Shown here: positions 19,386 through 31,639 of the stretch, one piece after another
Layout: each line of letters begins with the position of its first letter
How positions within the stretch are numbered: position 1 is the stretch's first letter
Source: Huaxiibacter chinensis
GTDB lineage: Bacteria > Pseudomonadota > Gammaproteobacteria > Enterobacterales > Enterobacteriaceae
Assembly (NCBI RefSeq): GCF_022171985.1
Contig: NZ_JAJVHF010000001.1
Coordinates: forward strand, 682,001-746,000
Direction: 5' to 3'
DNA: 64,000 nucleotides
The notes under the pieces: model-generated
The model's input: the letters and a program-made list of their open reading frames with translations, nothing else
Databases searched by the model: none
Told to the model about the DNA's origin: nothing
Made by a program: the position numbers and the translations under genes

Positions 19386-20186
19386 TCATCCCATCGTGCT
19401 GAGACGTTTTTGCGCCTGTTTTGCACCTTCGGTGCCAGGATACTTCGCTACAACCTGCTGATAAACGGCCTTCGCTTTTGCGCTGTCGCCTTTATCCTGC
19501 ATGATCACGCCGACTTTAAACATCGCGTCGGGTGCCTTCGGTGATTTGGGGTAATTTTTTACCACAGAGGCAAAATAGAACGCCGCATCATCCTTTTTAC
19601 CTTTGTTGTAGTTCAACTGACCAAGCCAGTAATTTGCATTTGGCTGGTAAGTAGAATCAGGATACTTCTTCACGAAGTTCTGGAACGCCGCAATAGCGTC
19701 TTCCTGACGTGATTGGTCCTGCACAAGGGCAAAGGCGGTATTGTAGTCCGTATTCGCGTCACCGCTCTGTACAGGCGCACCTGTTGCAGCGCCCGCATCT
19801 GAGCCAGGAGCCGGAGTCGCGGTCGCGGCACCCGTTTGATCGCCTGCCGCAGGTTGTGCTGCACCACTACCACCACCGCTGCTCAGGCTATCCATCTGCA
19901 ATAAGATCTGCTTCTGGCGTTCTACAACCTGATTGAGCTGATACTGATTTTCCTGGATTTGACCACGGAGAGAATCAATATCATTTTGGTTATCAGAAAG
20001 TTGCTGCTGGAGTTGAGTTAAAAGCTGACTGTGAGCGTTGGAAATACGCTCGAGTTGGGTGACGCGGTCTTCGACCGAGCCTGAGCCGACACTACTGATT
20101 GGTGCCTGAGCAAAAGCGGCCCAGGGGGCCGCTATACCAACCAGTAACGACAGACTCAACAGATGATGTCTGAAGTTACTGCTCAT
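19386..20186 (-). CDS. cpoB: CpoB, Tol-Pal associated cell division coordinator (YbgF)
   Basis: 266 residues. Signal peptide ending AAPWAAFA, an N-terminal coiled coil with leucine/glutamine heptads (residues about 35-100) that trimerises in E. coli, a Gly/Ala/Pro/Thr linker with a few more residues than K-12, then C-terminal TPR repeats (DYNTAFALVQDQ..., NYWLGQLNYNKG, AMFKVGVIMQDKG). Links outer membrane constriction to septal PBP1B activity. 9 nt after pal. Confidence 0.96.
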   Translation of the reverse strand: MSSNFRHHLLSLSLLVGIAAPWAAFAQAPISSVGSGSVEDRVTQLERISNAHSQLLTQLQQQLSDNQNDIDSLRGQIQENQYQLNQVVERQKQILLQMDSLSSGGGSGAAQPAAGDQTGAATATPAPGSDAGAATGAPVQSGDANTDYNTAFALVQDQSRQEDAIAAFQNFVKKYPDSTYQPNANYWLGQLNYNKGKKDDAAFYFASVVKNYPKSPKAPDAMFKVGVIMQDKGDSAKAKAVYQQVVAKYPGTEGAKQAQKRLSTMG

Positions 20187-20195
20187 GCAATTCTC

Positions 20196-20741
<546 letters not shown>

Positions 20742-20752
20742 TTAATTATTAT

Positions 20753-22045
20753 TTACAGATACGGCGACCAGGCAGGGGATTTGACCTGTCCATCAGTTGC
20801 CGGAATACGCGCTTTGAAACGCCCATCTGTAGAAACCAGATTCAGCACAGATCCCATCCCCTGAGAAGAGCTGTAGATTACCATCGTGCCGTTAGGTGCC
20901 AGACTCGGCGTTTCATCCAGGAACGTTGACGACAGAACTTGCACGCCACCCGTTACCAGATCTTGTTTGGCAATGTGTTGCTGACCACCAGCCGTACTTA
21001 CCATTACCATCGTTTTACCGTCGCTGCTTACATCAGCATCCTGGTTCTGTGAACCTTCCCAGGTAATACGCTGCGGGGCACCGCCGTTAACATTAACTTT
21101 ATACACTTGCGGACGACCGGCCTGGTCAGAGGTAAAGGCCAGGTTCTGGCTGTCCGGGAACCAGGTAGGTTCCGTGTTGTTGCTGCGACCATCAGTGACC
21201 TGGCGGATCTGACCAGAACCAATGTCCATAACGTACAGATTCAGGCTACCGGTTTTAGACAACGCAAAGGCCAGTTTAGAACCATCCGGGGAGAAAGCTG
21301 GCGCACCGTTGTGACGCGGGAATGACGCAACCTGACGAACCGCACCGTTAGACAGCGTCTGGATAACCAGCGCAGAACGGCCGCTTTCGAAGGTCACATA
21401 GGCCAGCTTAGAGCCGTCCGGAGACCATGCCGGAGACATCAGCGGCTGCGGTGAACGGTGAACGGTGAACTGGTTATAACCATCATAGTCGGAAACGCGC
21501 AGCTCATACGGGAACTGACCGCCATTGGTCTGCACCACATAGGCGATACGGGTACGGAACGCCCCTTTAATACCGGTCAGCTTCTCAAACACTTCGTCAC
21601 TGGCAGTGTGGCCCGCATAACGCAGCCACTGCTTGTTTACTTTATACGTGTTTTGAGCCAGTACGGTACCCGGCGCACCGCCGGTATCCACCAGCTGATA
21701 AGCGACGTTATAGCCACCGTCAGGGGCAGGCGTAACCTGGCCGACAACGACAGCATCGATACCCAGCGCAGACCATGCAGCAGGTTGAACTTCCTGCGCA
21801 GTGCCCGGCTGCTGAGGCAGACGAGAACGATCTAATGGGTTGAATTTACCGCTGTTGCGCAGGTCGGCCGCCACGATGCCGCCAATGTCCTCAGGTGCAG
21901 CACCCGGGCCTGCCCACTGGAACGGAACAACGCCGATTGGACGCGCTGAGTCCACCCCCTGGGTGATCTCAATGCGTACTTCTGCATGCAGCACAGCTGC
22001 CCACAGCATAAAGAAACTTACCGCTACACGTAATGCCTGCTTCAT
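20753..22045 (-). CDS. tolB: Periplasmic Tol-Pal protein TolB
   Basis: 430 residues from the second of two adjacent ATGs (better spacing from GGGAG). Signal peptide ending VLHA, N-terminal alpha/beta domain ([24 protein letters not shown]), then a beta-propeller of repeated blades ([53 protein letters not shown]). Binds Pal and the TolA C-terminal domain. Confidence 0.97.
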   Translation of the reverse strand: MKQALRVAVSFFMLWAAVLHAEVRIEITQGVDSARPIGVVPFQWAGPGAAPEDIGGIVAADLRNSGKFNPLDRSRLPQQPGTAQEVQPAAWSALGIDAVVVGQVTPAPDGGYNVAYQLVDTGGAPGTVLAQNTYKVNKQWLRYAGHTASDEVFEKLTGIKGAFRTRIAYVVQTNGGQFPYELRVSDYDGYNQFTVHRSPQPLMSPAWSPDGSKLAYVTFESGRSALVIQTLSNGAVRQVASFPRHNGAPAFSPDGSKLAFALSKTGSLNLYVMDIGSGQIRQVTDGRSNNTEPTWFPDSQNLAFTSDQAGRPQVYKVNVNGGAPQRITWEGSQNQDADVSSDGKTMVMVSTAGGQQHIAKQDLVTGGVQVLSSTFLDETPSLAPNGTMVIYSSSQGMGSVLNLVSTDGRFKARIPATDGQVKSPAWSPYL

Positions 22046-22179
22046 CATATCTCCCTTATCTGGATAATCTTACCCACGATAATTTAGCAGAATGTTAACA
22101 AACTCAAATAGACAAAACTACCAGACCCCTGACACTAAACCTGGTCTATTTTTCCCCGATTGCACGGGGAAAATGTCAT

Positions 22180-23460
22180 TTAAGGTTTAAAGTCCAGTGG
22201 TGCATTTTTAAAGACTTCATAAACGGCCTGCGAAGGCGGTTTTGGCATTTTAGCCTGACGAGCCGCAGCCAGCGCAGCCGTACAGAGAGCCGGATCCCCG
22301 CCTTCAGACTGAATATCAAGGAGCATACCGTCTGGTGCCAGTTTTATACGCAACGTACACGTTTTACCGGCATAAGAGGAAGCATCATAAAATCGGCTTT
22401 CAATCGCGGATTTAATCTGCCCGGCATAGCTATTGATCTCAGCGCCTGAAGCACCGTTGTTCTTAGTGTTACCACTTCCGGCAGGTGCTGCGTTACTTCC
22501 TTTCGCCCCACCCCCGGTTTTCGGTGCATTCTTACCTGAACTCAGGTCACCGAACAGGTCGTCTACATCAGATGCAGAGGCAGCCTTTTTGGCAGCGGCG
22601 GCTTTAGCCGCTGCTGCTTTATCGGCAGCCGCTTTTTTATCTGCAGCGGCTTTTTCTGCCGCGGCCGCTTTTTTATCCGCCGCAGCCTTTTCAGCCGCAG
22701 CCGCTTTAGCTGCCGCAGCCTTCTCAGCGGCGGCGGCTTTCTTCGCAGCCTCGGCAGCGGCTTTCTTCTCCGCGTCCTGCGCTGCTTTTTTCTCTGCTTC
22801 CTGAGCCGCTTTCTTCGCGGCCTCGGCCTCAGCTTTCTTCTGTGCATCAGCAGCCGCTTTCTTCGCCGCTTCTGCTTCCGCTTTCTTCTGTGCGTCTGCA
22901 GCAGCTTTCTTAGCCGCTTCTGCTTCCGCTTTTTTCTGTGCATCGGCAGCGGCTTTCTTCGCGGCTTCAGCCGCTAATTTTGCCTGAGCATCCGCCTGCG
23001 CCTTCGCATCTGCCGCGGCTTTGGCTGCTGCCTCTTCCGCTTGCTTTTGCTGTTCCTGCGCTTTCTTCGCGGCGTCTTCTGCCTGTTTTTGCTGCTCTGC
23101 CTGCTCTTTCGCCGCTTCCTGCGCCTGCAAACGTTCTTTTTCAAGCTGCTTCAGTCGCTCCTGCTCCGCGGCCTGCTTTTCACGCAGCTCCTCGGCTTGC
23201 TGTTGCGCCTGTTTGTCACGCTGCTCTTCAGCACGTTTTGCACTCGCCTGCTGCTGTTGCTGACGGTTATAGTTTTGCACTACCGCGCCGGGATCCACCA
23301 TCACGGCGTCAATGGAGGAGCCTCCACCGCCGCCCGCTGATGCATCGATATGCTCATCGAACGAACTCCAGATCAGCCCTGCAAAAAGAATCACATGCAG
23401 CACTGCGGAGATAATGATCGCTCGCTTAAGCTTGTCGTTCTGTTCGGTTGCCTTTGACAC
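22180..23460 (-). CDS. tolA: TolA, energy-coupling protein of the Tol-Pal system
   Basis: 426 residues. One membrane segment (about 14-34), a long Ala/Lys/Glu/Gln helical domain II (about 65-295) and a globular C-terminal domain (about 335-426) with the Cys pair CTL...CTA. Domain II contains three exact 16-residue repeats at 168-215. Spans the periplasm between TolQR and TolB/Pal. Low-complexity coding explains the long open frames on the opposite strand. Confidence 0.97.
   Translation of the reverse strand: MSKATEQNDKLKRAIIISAVLHVILFAGLIWSSFDEHIDASAGGGGGSSIDAVMVDPGAVVQNYNRQQQQQASAKRAEEQRDKQAQQQAEELREKQAAEQERLKQLEKERLQAQEAAKEQAEQQKQAEDAAKKAQEQQKQAEEAAAKAAADAKAQADAQAKLAAEAAKKAAADAQKKAEAEAAKKAAADAQKKAEAEAAKKAAADAQKKAEAEAAKKAAQEAEKKAAQDAEKKAAAEAAKKAAAAEKAAAAKAAAAEKAAADKKAAAAEKAAADKKAAADKAAAAKAAAAKKAASASDVDDLFGDLSSGKNAPKTGGGAKGSNAAPAGSGNTKNNGASGAEINSYAGQIKSAIESRFYDASSYAGKTCTLRIKLAPDGMLLDIQSEGGDPALCTAALAAARQAKMPKPPSQAVYEVFKNAPLDFKP
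22816..22959 (-). repeat. Three tandem 48-bp repeats inside tolA domain II
   Basis: Codes for three copies of KKAAADAQKKAEAEAA (residues 168-215). Such repeats commonly change in number between strains. Confidence 0.85.
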
Positions 23461-23488
23461 TATCGGTTCCCAAAAACTACGCAGATGA

Positions 23489-23917
23489 TCAAATAGGCTG
23501 AGTCATTAAGCCAACTGACTTAACGCCCGCACTATGTAGCAAGTTCAGCGCTTTAATGATTTCATCGTAAGGCACGTCTTTCGCACCGCCGATCAAGAAG
23601 ACCGTTTTAGGATTGGCTCCCAGACGTCGCTGTGCTTCGGCGATAACCTGCTCTGGCGGAAGCTGATCCATACGATCTTTTTCGACCACCACGCTATATT
23701 GCCCCACCCCGGAGACTTCAATAATGACCGGGGGTTCATCATTAGAGCTTACCGCCTGTGATTCTGTCGCATCCGGCAGATCAACTTCCACGCTTTGCGT
23801 AATGATGGGCGCCGTTGCCATAAAGATCAGCAATAACACCAGCAAGACGTCAAGCAACGGAACGATATTGATTTCGGACTTGAGTTCGCGACGACCTCGT
23901 CCACGCGATCTGGCCAT
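23489..23917 (-). CDS. tolR: TolR, Tol-Pal proton channel subunit
   Basis: 142 residues: one N-terminal membrane helix with the conserved channel Asp (VPLLDVLLVLLLIFM, residue about 23) and a periplasmic ExbD-like domain. Pairs with TolQ to use the proton gradient. 3 nt after tolQ. Confidence 0.97.
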   Translation of the reverse strand: MARSRGRGRRELKSEINIVPLLDVLLVLLLIFMATAPIITQSVEVDLPDATESQAVSSNDEPPVIIEVSGVGQYSVVVEKDRMDQLPPEQVIAEAQRRLGANPKTVFLIGGAKDVPYDEIIKALNLLHSAGVKSVGLMTQPI

Positions 23918-23920
23918 GGT

Positions 23921-25014
<1,094 letters not shown>

Positions 25015-25120
25015 TTTACATCCTGGTAATGCAACAAAAGTTAGCGCTTTTAAACTTCGCTACTATACGCGCGGGAATGATGGTTTGGAATGGGGAGAAG
25101 TAAACGGAGAGTAAATTTTT

Positions 25121-25140
25121 ATGGGCTTGGGTAAGCCCAT
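25121..25140 (-). terminator. Hairpin after ybgE (weak terminator candidate)
   Basis: ATGGGCTT/AAGCCCAT with a 4-base loop 23 nt past the ybgE stop. The minus-strand bases after the stem are A-rich, then TTT, so it is a poor intrinsic terminator; some read-through into ybgC is possible. Confidence 0.4.
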
Positions 25141-25162
25141 ATCATTAACGGACATTTCTTAT

Positions 25163-25453
25163 TCAGAAGAAAAAGAACATGAGCCCGGCAAGAAGCACAA
25201 GATCGGCAATCAGCGGGCAGAAAATGCCCTGCCAGTGAACGGCCTTCGGGCGAAAGCCCACGCCGTGAATCACCCCGGCACAGACCGCCCACATGACGAG
25301 AAAACCGTGCCAAATCTCAAGCTCGCTGGTCTTTGCCGCGAAGCGCGACGGGTCCCAGAAAATACAGCCTGCCAGCAGTAATGCCATCACTAAAGAAAGC
25401 GCCCGTAACGGGCGCTTATCCATTACCGCGTAAAGCGTCGCGATAATGTTCAT
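25163..25453 (-). CDS. ybgE: YbgE, cyd operon membrane protein
   Basis: 96 residues with three hydrophobic segments, closely like E. coli YbgE (about 97). Its ATG shares one base with the cydX stop (TAATG). Function not established; always next to cydABX. Confidence 0.93.
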   Translation of the reverse strand: MNIIATLYAVMDKRPLRALSLVMALLLAGCIFWDPSRFAAKTSELEIWHGFLVMWAVCAGVIHGVGFRPKAVHWQGIFCPLIADLVLLAGLMFFFF

Positions 25454-25566
25454 TAGTGTTTTTCTTCACCCGCTTTAGACGCTTCGATGTGCTCAAGCGC
25501 CAGGGCGGTGATGACACCAAATGCACAAGCAAGAAGCGTCCCTAAAATCCATGCGAAATACCACAT
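25453..25566 (-). CDS. cydX: CydX, small subunit of cytochrome bd-I oxidase
   Basis: 37 residues, MWYFAWILGTLLACAFGV then a charged tail EHIEASKAGEEKH, the typical CydX form. A single membrane helix that stabilises the haem site of CydAB. 14 nt after cydB, with AGGAG before the ATG. Confidence 0.95.
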   Translation of the reverse strand: MWYFAWILGTLLACAFGVITALALEHIEASKAGEEKH

Positions 25567-25580
25567 ATTCAGCTCCTGAC

Positions 25581-26720
25581 TTAATACATAGAGTGGGTGT
25601 TGCTTTCAATATGCTCTTTGGTGATACGACCGAACATTTTCCAGTAACACCAGGCGGTGTACAGGAGGATAATCGGTACGAACACACAGGCCACATACGT
25701 CATCAGATTCAGCGTCAGCTGGCTGGAGGTCGCATCCCACATGGTCAGGCTTGCGTTCAGCATGGTGCTGGATGGCATGACGAATGGGAACATAGCGATA
25801 CCTGCCGTGAGAATAATGCACGCCAGCGTCAGTGAAGAGAAGACGAAGGCCCAGGCCCCTTTTTCCAGGCGCGAGGCCAGTACAGTCAGGAGCGGCAGCA
25901 ACACACCCAGCGCCGGGATAGCCCACAGCACAGGATTATTGTTGAAGTTCACCATCCAGGCTCCCGCCTGACGCACTACCTCTTTGGTCAGTGGGTTAGA
26001 CGGCGCCGCGTGGTTAATGGCAGACGTCACTACATAGCCATCGATACCGTACACCACCCACACACCGGCCAGCGCGAAGCAGACCAGCGTGACCAGCGCG
26101 GCAACCTGAGCCGTCGCACGGGAACGCAGATGCAGTTCACCCACGGTACGCATCTGCAGGTAGGTCGCGCCCTGCGTCAGGATCATCCCGACGCTGACAA
26201 TACCCGCCAGCAGGCCAAACGGATTCAGCAGCTGGAAGAAGTTGCCGGTATAGAAGAGGCGCATGTACTCATCCAGATGGAACGGTACGCCCTGCAACAG
26301 GTTACCGAACGCCACACCGATCACCAGCGGTGGCACGAAGCTACCAATGAAGATGCCCCAGTCCCACATGTTGCGCCAGCGGTTGTCTTCAATCTTGGAA
26401 CGGTAGTCAAAGCCTACCGGACGGAAGAATAACGACGCCAGCACCAGAATCATCGCCACGTAGAAACCGGAGAACGCAGCCGCGTAGACCATCGGCCAGG
26501 CCGCGAACAGCGCGCCGCCTGCAGTGATCAGCCACACCTGGTTACCGTCCCAGTGCGGGGCGATGGAGTTGATCATGATTCGACGCTCGGTGTCATTACG
26601 ACCGAGGAAACGGGTGAGCATGCCCACCCCCATGTCGAACCCGTCGGTGACCGCAAAACCAATCAGTAAGATACCGACCAGCAGCCACCAGATAAAACGC
26701 AATACTTCATAATCGATCAT
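25581..26720 (-). CDS. cydB: Cytochrome bd-I ubiquinol oxidase subunit II CydB
   Basis: 379 residues, eight to nine membrane helices, starting MIDYEVLRFIWWLLVGILLIGFA and including the TDGFDMGVGML motif of the family. Forms the high-affinity oxygen-reducing quinol oxidase with CydA. Confidence 0.97.
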   Translation of the reverse strand: MIDYEVLRFIWWLLVGILLIGFAVTDGFDMGVGMLTRFLGRNDTERRIMINSIAPHWDGNQVWLITAGGALFAAWPMVYAAAFSGFYVAMILVLASLFFRPVGFDYRSKIEDNRWRNMWDWGIFIGSFVPPLVIGVAFGNLLQGVPFHLDEYMRLFYTGNFFQLLNPFGLLAGIVSVGMILTQGATYLQMRTVGELHLRSRATAQVAALVTLVCFALAGVWVVYGIDGYVVTSAINHAAPSNPLTKEVVRQAGAWMVNFNNNPVLWAIPALGVLLPLLTVLASRLEKGAWAFVFSSLTLACIILTAGIAMFPFVMPSSTMLNASLTMWDATSSQLTLNLMTYVACVFVPIILLYTAWCYWKMFGRITKEHIESNTHSMY

Positions 26721-26735
26721 TTGACGACTCCTGTC

Positions 26736-28304
26736 TTAGCGTGCCGGCTGAGTAGCCACGTTGGACTGCTCGTAGTGATAGCGACCGGTTTTCAGGCTGC
26801 TTGGGCCAAGGCGTGCGAACTTGAACATCAGGAACAGTTCGGCCACCAGGAACAGGGTGTACAGACCACAAATCAGCAGCATAGAGAAGATTAAGTCTCC
26901 TGCTGTGAGCGAGGAGTTGGCGACTGCCGTTGGCAGCACCTCACCAATCGCCCATGGCTGACGACCATACTCCGCCACAAACCAGCCGGATTCGATGGCG
27001 ATCCACGGCAGCGGCATGCCATACAGCGCAGCGCGCAACAGCCATTTACGCTGACCGATACGGTTACGAATCACCGACCAGAAGGAGGCGCCAATAATCA
27101 GCAGCATAATAATGCCCGCACCCACCATGATACGGAAGGCAAAGTACAGCGGCGCAACGCGTGGAATCGAGTCTTTGGTTGCCAGTTGAATCTGTGCTTC
27201 CGTCGCGTCCGCCACGTTCGGGGTATAGCGTTTCAGCAGCAGGCCGTAACCCAGGTCTTTCTTCACGTCGTTGAACTGATCGCGAACGGCCTGATCGGTT
27301 GAACCTGCACGCAGCTGTTCTAACAGCGAGTAAGCCTTCATCCCGTTACGGATACGCTCTTCATGCTGTACCAACAGGTCTTTCAGGCCAGTGACCTGTT
27401 TATCGACGGAGCGGGTTGCGATGATCCCGAGCGCATAAGGAATCTGAATAGCAAAGCGGTTTTCTTGCGCATCCTGGTCAGGAATACCAAACAGGGTGAA
27501 TGCCGCCGGCGCAGGCTGGGTTTCCCACTCTGCTTCAATGGCTGCCAGTTTGGTTTTCTGCACATCCCCCATTTCGTAACCGGATTCATCACCCAGAACG
27601 ATAACGGAGAGGATTGCCGCCATACCAAAACTTGCCGCGATGGCAAAGGAGCGCTTAGCGAAGGCGAAGTCACGTCCACGCAGCATATAGTACGCACTGA
27701 TGCCCAGCACGAACATGGCGCCACAGACATAGCCCGATGCCACGGTGTGGACGAATTTCACCTGTGCGACCGGGTTCAGGACCAGCTCAGAGAAGCTGAC
27801 CATCTCCATACGCATAGTTTCGAAGTTGAAATCAGACGCGATAGGGTTTTGCATCCAGCCGTTCGCCACCAGAATCCATAGTGCGGACAGGTTGGAGCCT
27901 AATGCCACCAGCCAGGTCACGGCCATGTGCTGGACTTTACCCAGACGATCCCAACCGAAGAAGAACAGACCTACAAAGGTGGATTCGAGGAAGAAGGCCA
28001 TCAGACCTTCAATGGCCAGCGGCGCACCGAAAATATCCCCGACATAGTGGGAATAGTAAGACCAGTTTGTCCCGAACTGGAACTCCATGGTCAGACCGGT
28101 TGCCACGCCCAGTGCGAAGTTGATACCAAACAACTTGCCCCAGAACTTGGTCATATCTTTATAAATCTGTTTGCCGGAAAGGACGTAGACCGTCTCCATG
28201 ATGGCCAGCAGGAACGCCATACCGAGCGTCAGTGGCACAAAAAGGAAGTGGTACATCGCGGTCAAGGCAAACTGTAAGCGCGACAGTTCGACTATATCTA
28301 ACAT
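26736..28304 (-). CDS. cydA: Cytochrome bd-I ubiquinol oxidase subunit I CydA
   Basis: 522 residues from the second of two adjacent ATGs (5 nt from AGGAG). Haem ligands are expected at His19 (LTAMYHFLF), His186 ([10 protein letters not shown]) and Met393 by alignment with E. coli; the long periplasmic Q loop carries the quinol-binding region ([20 protein letters not shown]). Reduces oxygen at low tension. First gene of cydABX-ybgE. Confidence 0.97.
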   Translation of the reverse strand: MLDIVELSRLQFALTAMYHFLFVPLTLGMAFLLAIMETVYVLSGKQIYKDMTKFWGKLFGINFALGVATGLTMEFQFGTNWSYYSHYVGDIFGAPLAIEGLMAFFLESTFVGLFFFGWDRLGKVQHMAVTWLVALGSNLSALWILVANGWMQNPIASDFNFETMRMEMVSFSELVLNPVAQVKFVHTVASGYVCGAMFVLGISAYYMLRGRDFAFAKRSFAIAASFGMAAILSVIVLGDESGYEMGDVQKTKLAAIEAEWETQPAPAAFTLFGIPDQDAQENRFAIQIPYALGIIATRSVDKQVTGLKDLLVQHEERIRNGMKAYSLLEQLRAGSTDQAVRDQFNDVKKDLGYGLLLKRYTPNVADATEAQIQLATKDSIPRVAPLYFAFRIMVGAGIIMLLIIGASFWSVIRNRIGQRKWLLRAALYGMPLPWIAIESGWFVAEYGRQPWAIGEVLPTAVANSSLTAGDLIFSMLLICGLYTLFLVAELFLMFKFARLGPSSLKTGRYHYEQSNVATQPAR

Positions 28305-28590
28305 CATGACTCCTTGCTCATCGCATGAAGACTCCGAGAGTGAACCCCGTTAGAAAGGATCCACACGCATGCCCCAATACAAAGTTATCTGCTTCCCTTC
28401 TTCGTGACTGATTTCTCTTAAGAGGAAAAAGCGGTGAGGAAAGGTTACAAATACGTTAAGAAAAAACTCTAATTGATCCCGCAAATATAATACGCTGCAA
28501 AACCCTTACAATAAACAGGTTTTTATTGAATCAGTTTTACGTTTTACGACGGTGATCAATTTATAGCTAATCTAGCAGTTTTCGACCAAT

Positions 28591-28604
28591 TTGATCGCGA
28601 ACAA
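28591..28604. promoter_or_regulatory. FNR box (one mismatch) upstream of cydA
   Basis: TTGAT-N4-AACAA differs from TTGAT-N4-ATCAA at one position. Confidence 0.5.
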
Positions 28605-28642
28605 TTTAACGCCTTTTACCGTCTTTTTCCAAGGATTAAACA

Positions 28643-28656
28643 TTGATTTAAATCAA
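28643..28656. promoter_or_regulatory. Perfect FNR box upstream of cydA
   Basis: TTGATTTAAATCAA, an exact FNR palindrome, about 340 bp upstream of cydA. E. coli FNR represses cyd under full anaerobiosis through two sites. Confidence 0.7.
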
Positions 28657-28938
28657 AAACGGCCGTTATTGTTAACCATGTTTAATTGCGGTGAGAATGG
28701 TAAATACCATGTTAATGGTATGTGCTTTATCAGATATTGGGGGTTATCAAATACAAGGAAAAATATAAAAGCAGGGTTTTTAATTAACGTTATCCTGGTG
28801 CCAATCTTTACAAACGTTCGAACAATTAATGGTAGTTGACGCACAGTTTTTTTTACGGTGCTGTGACAGGTTTTGATAATTACATTAATTTCACTTTTAT
28901 AGCCCCTAAAATTAACACTTCTTGATGACGCTTTCATG

Positions 28939-28963
28939 AAAAAAGGCTGCGATATACGCAGCC
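28939..28963 (-). terminator. Terminator after mngB
   Basis: GGCTGCG/CGCAGCC stem with an ATATA loop; six T residues follow on the minus strand. 20 nt past the mngB stop. Confidence 0.85.
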
Positions 28964-28983
28964 CACATTCATAACGTCGATTG

Positions 28984-31617
28984 TCATGCCAGCTTCAGGC
29001 TAAACGTCCGCGACTGTCCTGGCCGAAACGGACCCGTAATGCCCTTTTGATCGTCCCCGGCATTTTTACACTGTTCATTCATGTCAGTCTCGTCACATGC
29101 GGTAATGACGCGATGCATACACAAAGAGACATCGCAGGAGGCAGACTCAGAGGGGTTAAAGAGGCGAATGATGAGCGCGTCCCGGTCTTCAGCCTTTTTC
29201 AGCGCGCTGAGCTGGCAGCCCGTCGGCGACAGGCTGAGCAGACTGTAACGCTCAGGTGTGGTAAACGCAGCGCGATTAAGCTTCATCGCATCCCAGGGGA
29301 TTTTGTTGTAGCAGTGCACCGGCGTCAGCCACGCTTTCGCCTGCTGAGCAACGCCTGCGTTTTCCGGCGTTCCGCTAAAGGTAAAGAGGCTGAAACGGCA
29401 GTCGAGCGCGCCTCTGACCTGAGAATCGGGTACGGGTATTTTGATACCGGACGGTCTTCCTGGACGCAGCAACAGATCCTCTTTCCCGAGCACCCCAACA
29501 CCGCGCAGGAGGGTCAACGCAAAGCTCTTTGTGCCATCCCCGACCACTTCAAATTCGCGCAGCCCCTCGGTAAAGAGCGCCATGCCCTGGCGCCTCTCCT
29601 GCAGAACGGCATAATTCAGTAAATTCCAGACAGGGATCGGCGCCTCTTTCCACCCCTCTTCCCGCCAGCATTCCATCGCTGGATCGCTGACCGGGCGGGT
29701 CAGCGAACCAAATTGCGTATCGGCGAGCACCGTTTCCGTGGCGAACGGCGTGGGGATCAGCACGCGAACCCGATGGTCATCGGCCTGATTATCCAGCCGC
29801 ACCGCGACATCAATACGTCGGCTGGTATGGCTCAGCGTGACCTCGATCTCCGCCACCAGCTTGCCGCTTTGCTGGCGTGCCGACCGTTCGGCCAGGTTTG
29901 CCGGAACCGCCATGTGATGCCGTATGACCGCCCTGCTCTGCCAGGCTTCGTGAATAACCTCAACGTCATGGGTTCCCTGAGAAGAAGTGAGCCGCCACTC
30001 TTCTCGTGAAGGCGAGTAGTCGTACTCGTCCCCGTCATCGGAACTCTCTTCAATTTCCAGCACGCGGTCATACACCAGACCTGATGCTTTATCATGCAGG
30101 CGCAGCGTGCCGTCGCTGTTGATATGAATGTGCCAGAAGGCATTTTCCAGCCCGTCCGTAGAGGGGGCTGCCGCAGAGATCTGCCGCCCGGCCTTATGGG
30201 GTTCGATATAGAGGGTTCGGTAGCCCATAGAGGGCAGGATTTGACTCAGCTAAATATCGAACTCCCTGAAGGGTTCGTAATTGCCGTAATGGACAATTTG
30301 TCTGTCAATCAGCCCGGGGTCAATTTCACGCACCGCGCGAATGAAATACGGCACCACCTGCCCCTTGTCGTCCCGCAGCTGAAACTGACTGGCGCGCAAA
30401 CGAAGGGTTGTGTTAATGACCTCTTCCCGCGGCCAGGGCATCAGGTTGAACATCACCAGCTTGTCTTCCTCGCTTTGCGGCATATTGTCGACAATCTTAC
30501 GCATATAAAAGACCGTCAGGTTGTCGGCCATGTCCTCTGCCAGTTCGAAACGGGACGTGATTTCACGGTGAACCTTATCGCTACAGCAGCAGCCAATGCT
30601 GTCGTGGGCGTGATTTTTGAGGATCTCCTTCCACATTTTTTCCAGCAGGCCATGGTGATACTCAAAGCCCAGCGTCCAGGCGAGGCTCGCCAGCGGTTCC
30701 AGACTGTTAACGATTTTGTTTTCGATGCGGGCATGCGCGATTTTAATGTCCATGCGCGTCGAGCCAATGGTCCGGTGCACACGCATATACTTCCCGTCGA
30801 TAAACTCCCCTTTCAGGGTCGCCAGCCGATCGCGGTGCGCGTCAATATGGTCGAAGACCTCTTCAAACCGGCTCATCACAAAGTGACGCTGGGGATAGAT
30901 GTCACGCAGTTTTTCCATCACCGCAAAAATGTTCTGCTGCAGCGGCATCTGATCATGCCCATTTGGCAGTAAAATCTCTTTTGTGACAGAGGCTTTTTCC
31001 AGGACCTCAAAGTAATCGTCGAGTCGTTTGCGCAGACCTGCTTCATCCTCCGGTAAGTACTTACCAATCGCGTAGCCCAGCGGCAGCACCTGTGCTGTAA
31101 CCTCGCTGCCGTCGCTGCTCTGCCAGATGAACTCGGTTTTGTCGGTTCCGTGGCGCTCCGAACATCCCCGCCAGAAGAGCGTCCGGGTGATGCCAAAGCC
31201 GTTATAGATATGCGGAAGCTGTGCGGACATGCCAAATGAATCCGGCAGATAACCGATTTTCATCGGCTCGCCGAAGGGCTGACAGTCGCGGATGCCGTAC
31301 ATCAGATTGCGTAAAATCGACTCGCCGGAGACAAGCGTCGTGTCCGTCTGGGTATACCACGGGCCGATAATTAACTTACCCGCCGCCACCAGCGCCTTCA
31401 CCCGTGGCCGGTTTTCAGGCACAACCGCAAAGTAATCCTCCAGCACCGCCGTTTGACCGTCGAGAACGTAATATTTGTACGCTTCATCCGCTTCCAGACG
31501 CGTGAGGATCTCCTCCATATTATTGACAAGGAGAATGCGTGAGGCTTCGGTGGTGAAATACCATTCACGGTCCCAGTGCATATGCGGCGTAATATGAACG
31601 CGAGAGTCTGCTTTCAT
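28984..31617 (-). pseudogene. mngB: mngB, alpha-mannosidase for 2-O-(6-phospho-mannosyl)-D-glycerate, interrupted by an in-frame amber codon
   Basis: The two long open frames 30250-31617 and 28984-30228 are one gene: they share the same frame, are separated by only seven sense codons (LSQILPS), and together give 878 codons against 877 in E. coli MngB. The break is a single TAG at 30250-30252 where E. coli MngB has Gln (EFDI-Q-INQIVPSMGYR in K-12), so one C-to-T change from CAG explains it. The N-terminal part has the GH38 signature ([41 protein letters not shown]); the C-terminal part is the beta-sandwich. No other damage is seen, which suggests a recent loss, an amber suppressor background, or a sequencing error. 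Without suppression a 456-residue N-terminal fragment is made; a restart at ATG 30228 would give the C-terminal half alone. Confidence 0.88.
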
Positions 31618-31639
31618 CGTCATTTCCTGTTAGTGCGTG

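Larger units (their letters stand above)
28305..28938. other. cydA upstream region (promoters and redox control)
   Basis: About 630 bp without a convincing gene. AT-rich, with one perfect and one near-perfect FNR box (listed separately) and several GTTAA/TTAAC direct elements (for example 28669-28686 and 28780-28795) of the kind bound by ArcA-P. E. coli cydA has multiple promoters controlled by ArcA and FNR; the layout fits. The 82-codon open frame at 28591-28839 is not protein-like. Confidence 0.6.

Noticed and set aside
22433-23414. Long plus-strand Ala/Leu/Cys-rich open frames opposite tolA
   Set aside because: They arise from the low-complexity Ala/Lys codons of tolA and have no family likeness.
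28591-28839. 82-codon open frame in the cydA upstream region
   Set aside because: Overlaps FNR and ArcA-like sites, no ribosome site of note, composition typical of AT-rich spacer.
28984-30228. Separate 414-residue glycosidase-domain gene
   Set aside because: It is in frame with the upstream mngB part and equals the C-terminal half of MngB; there is no good ribosome site before ATG 30228.
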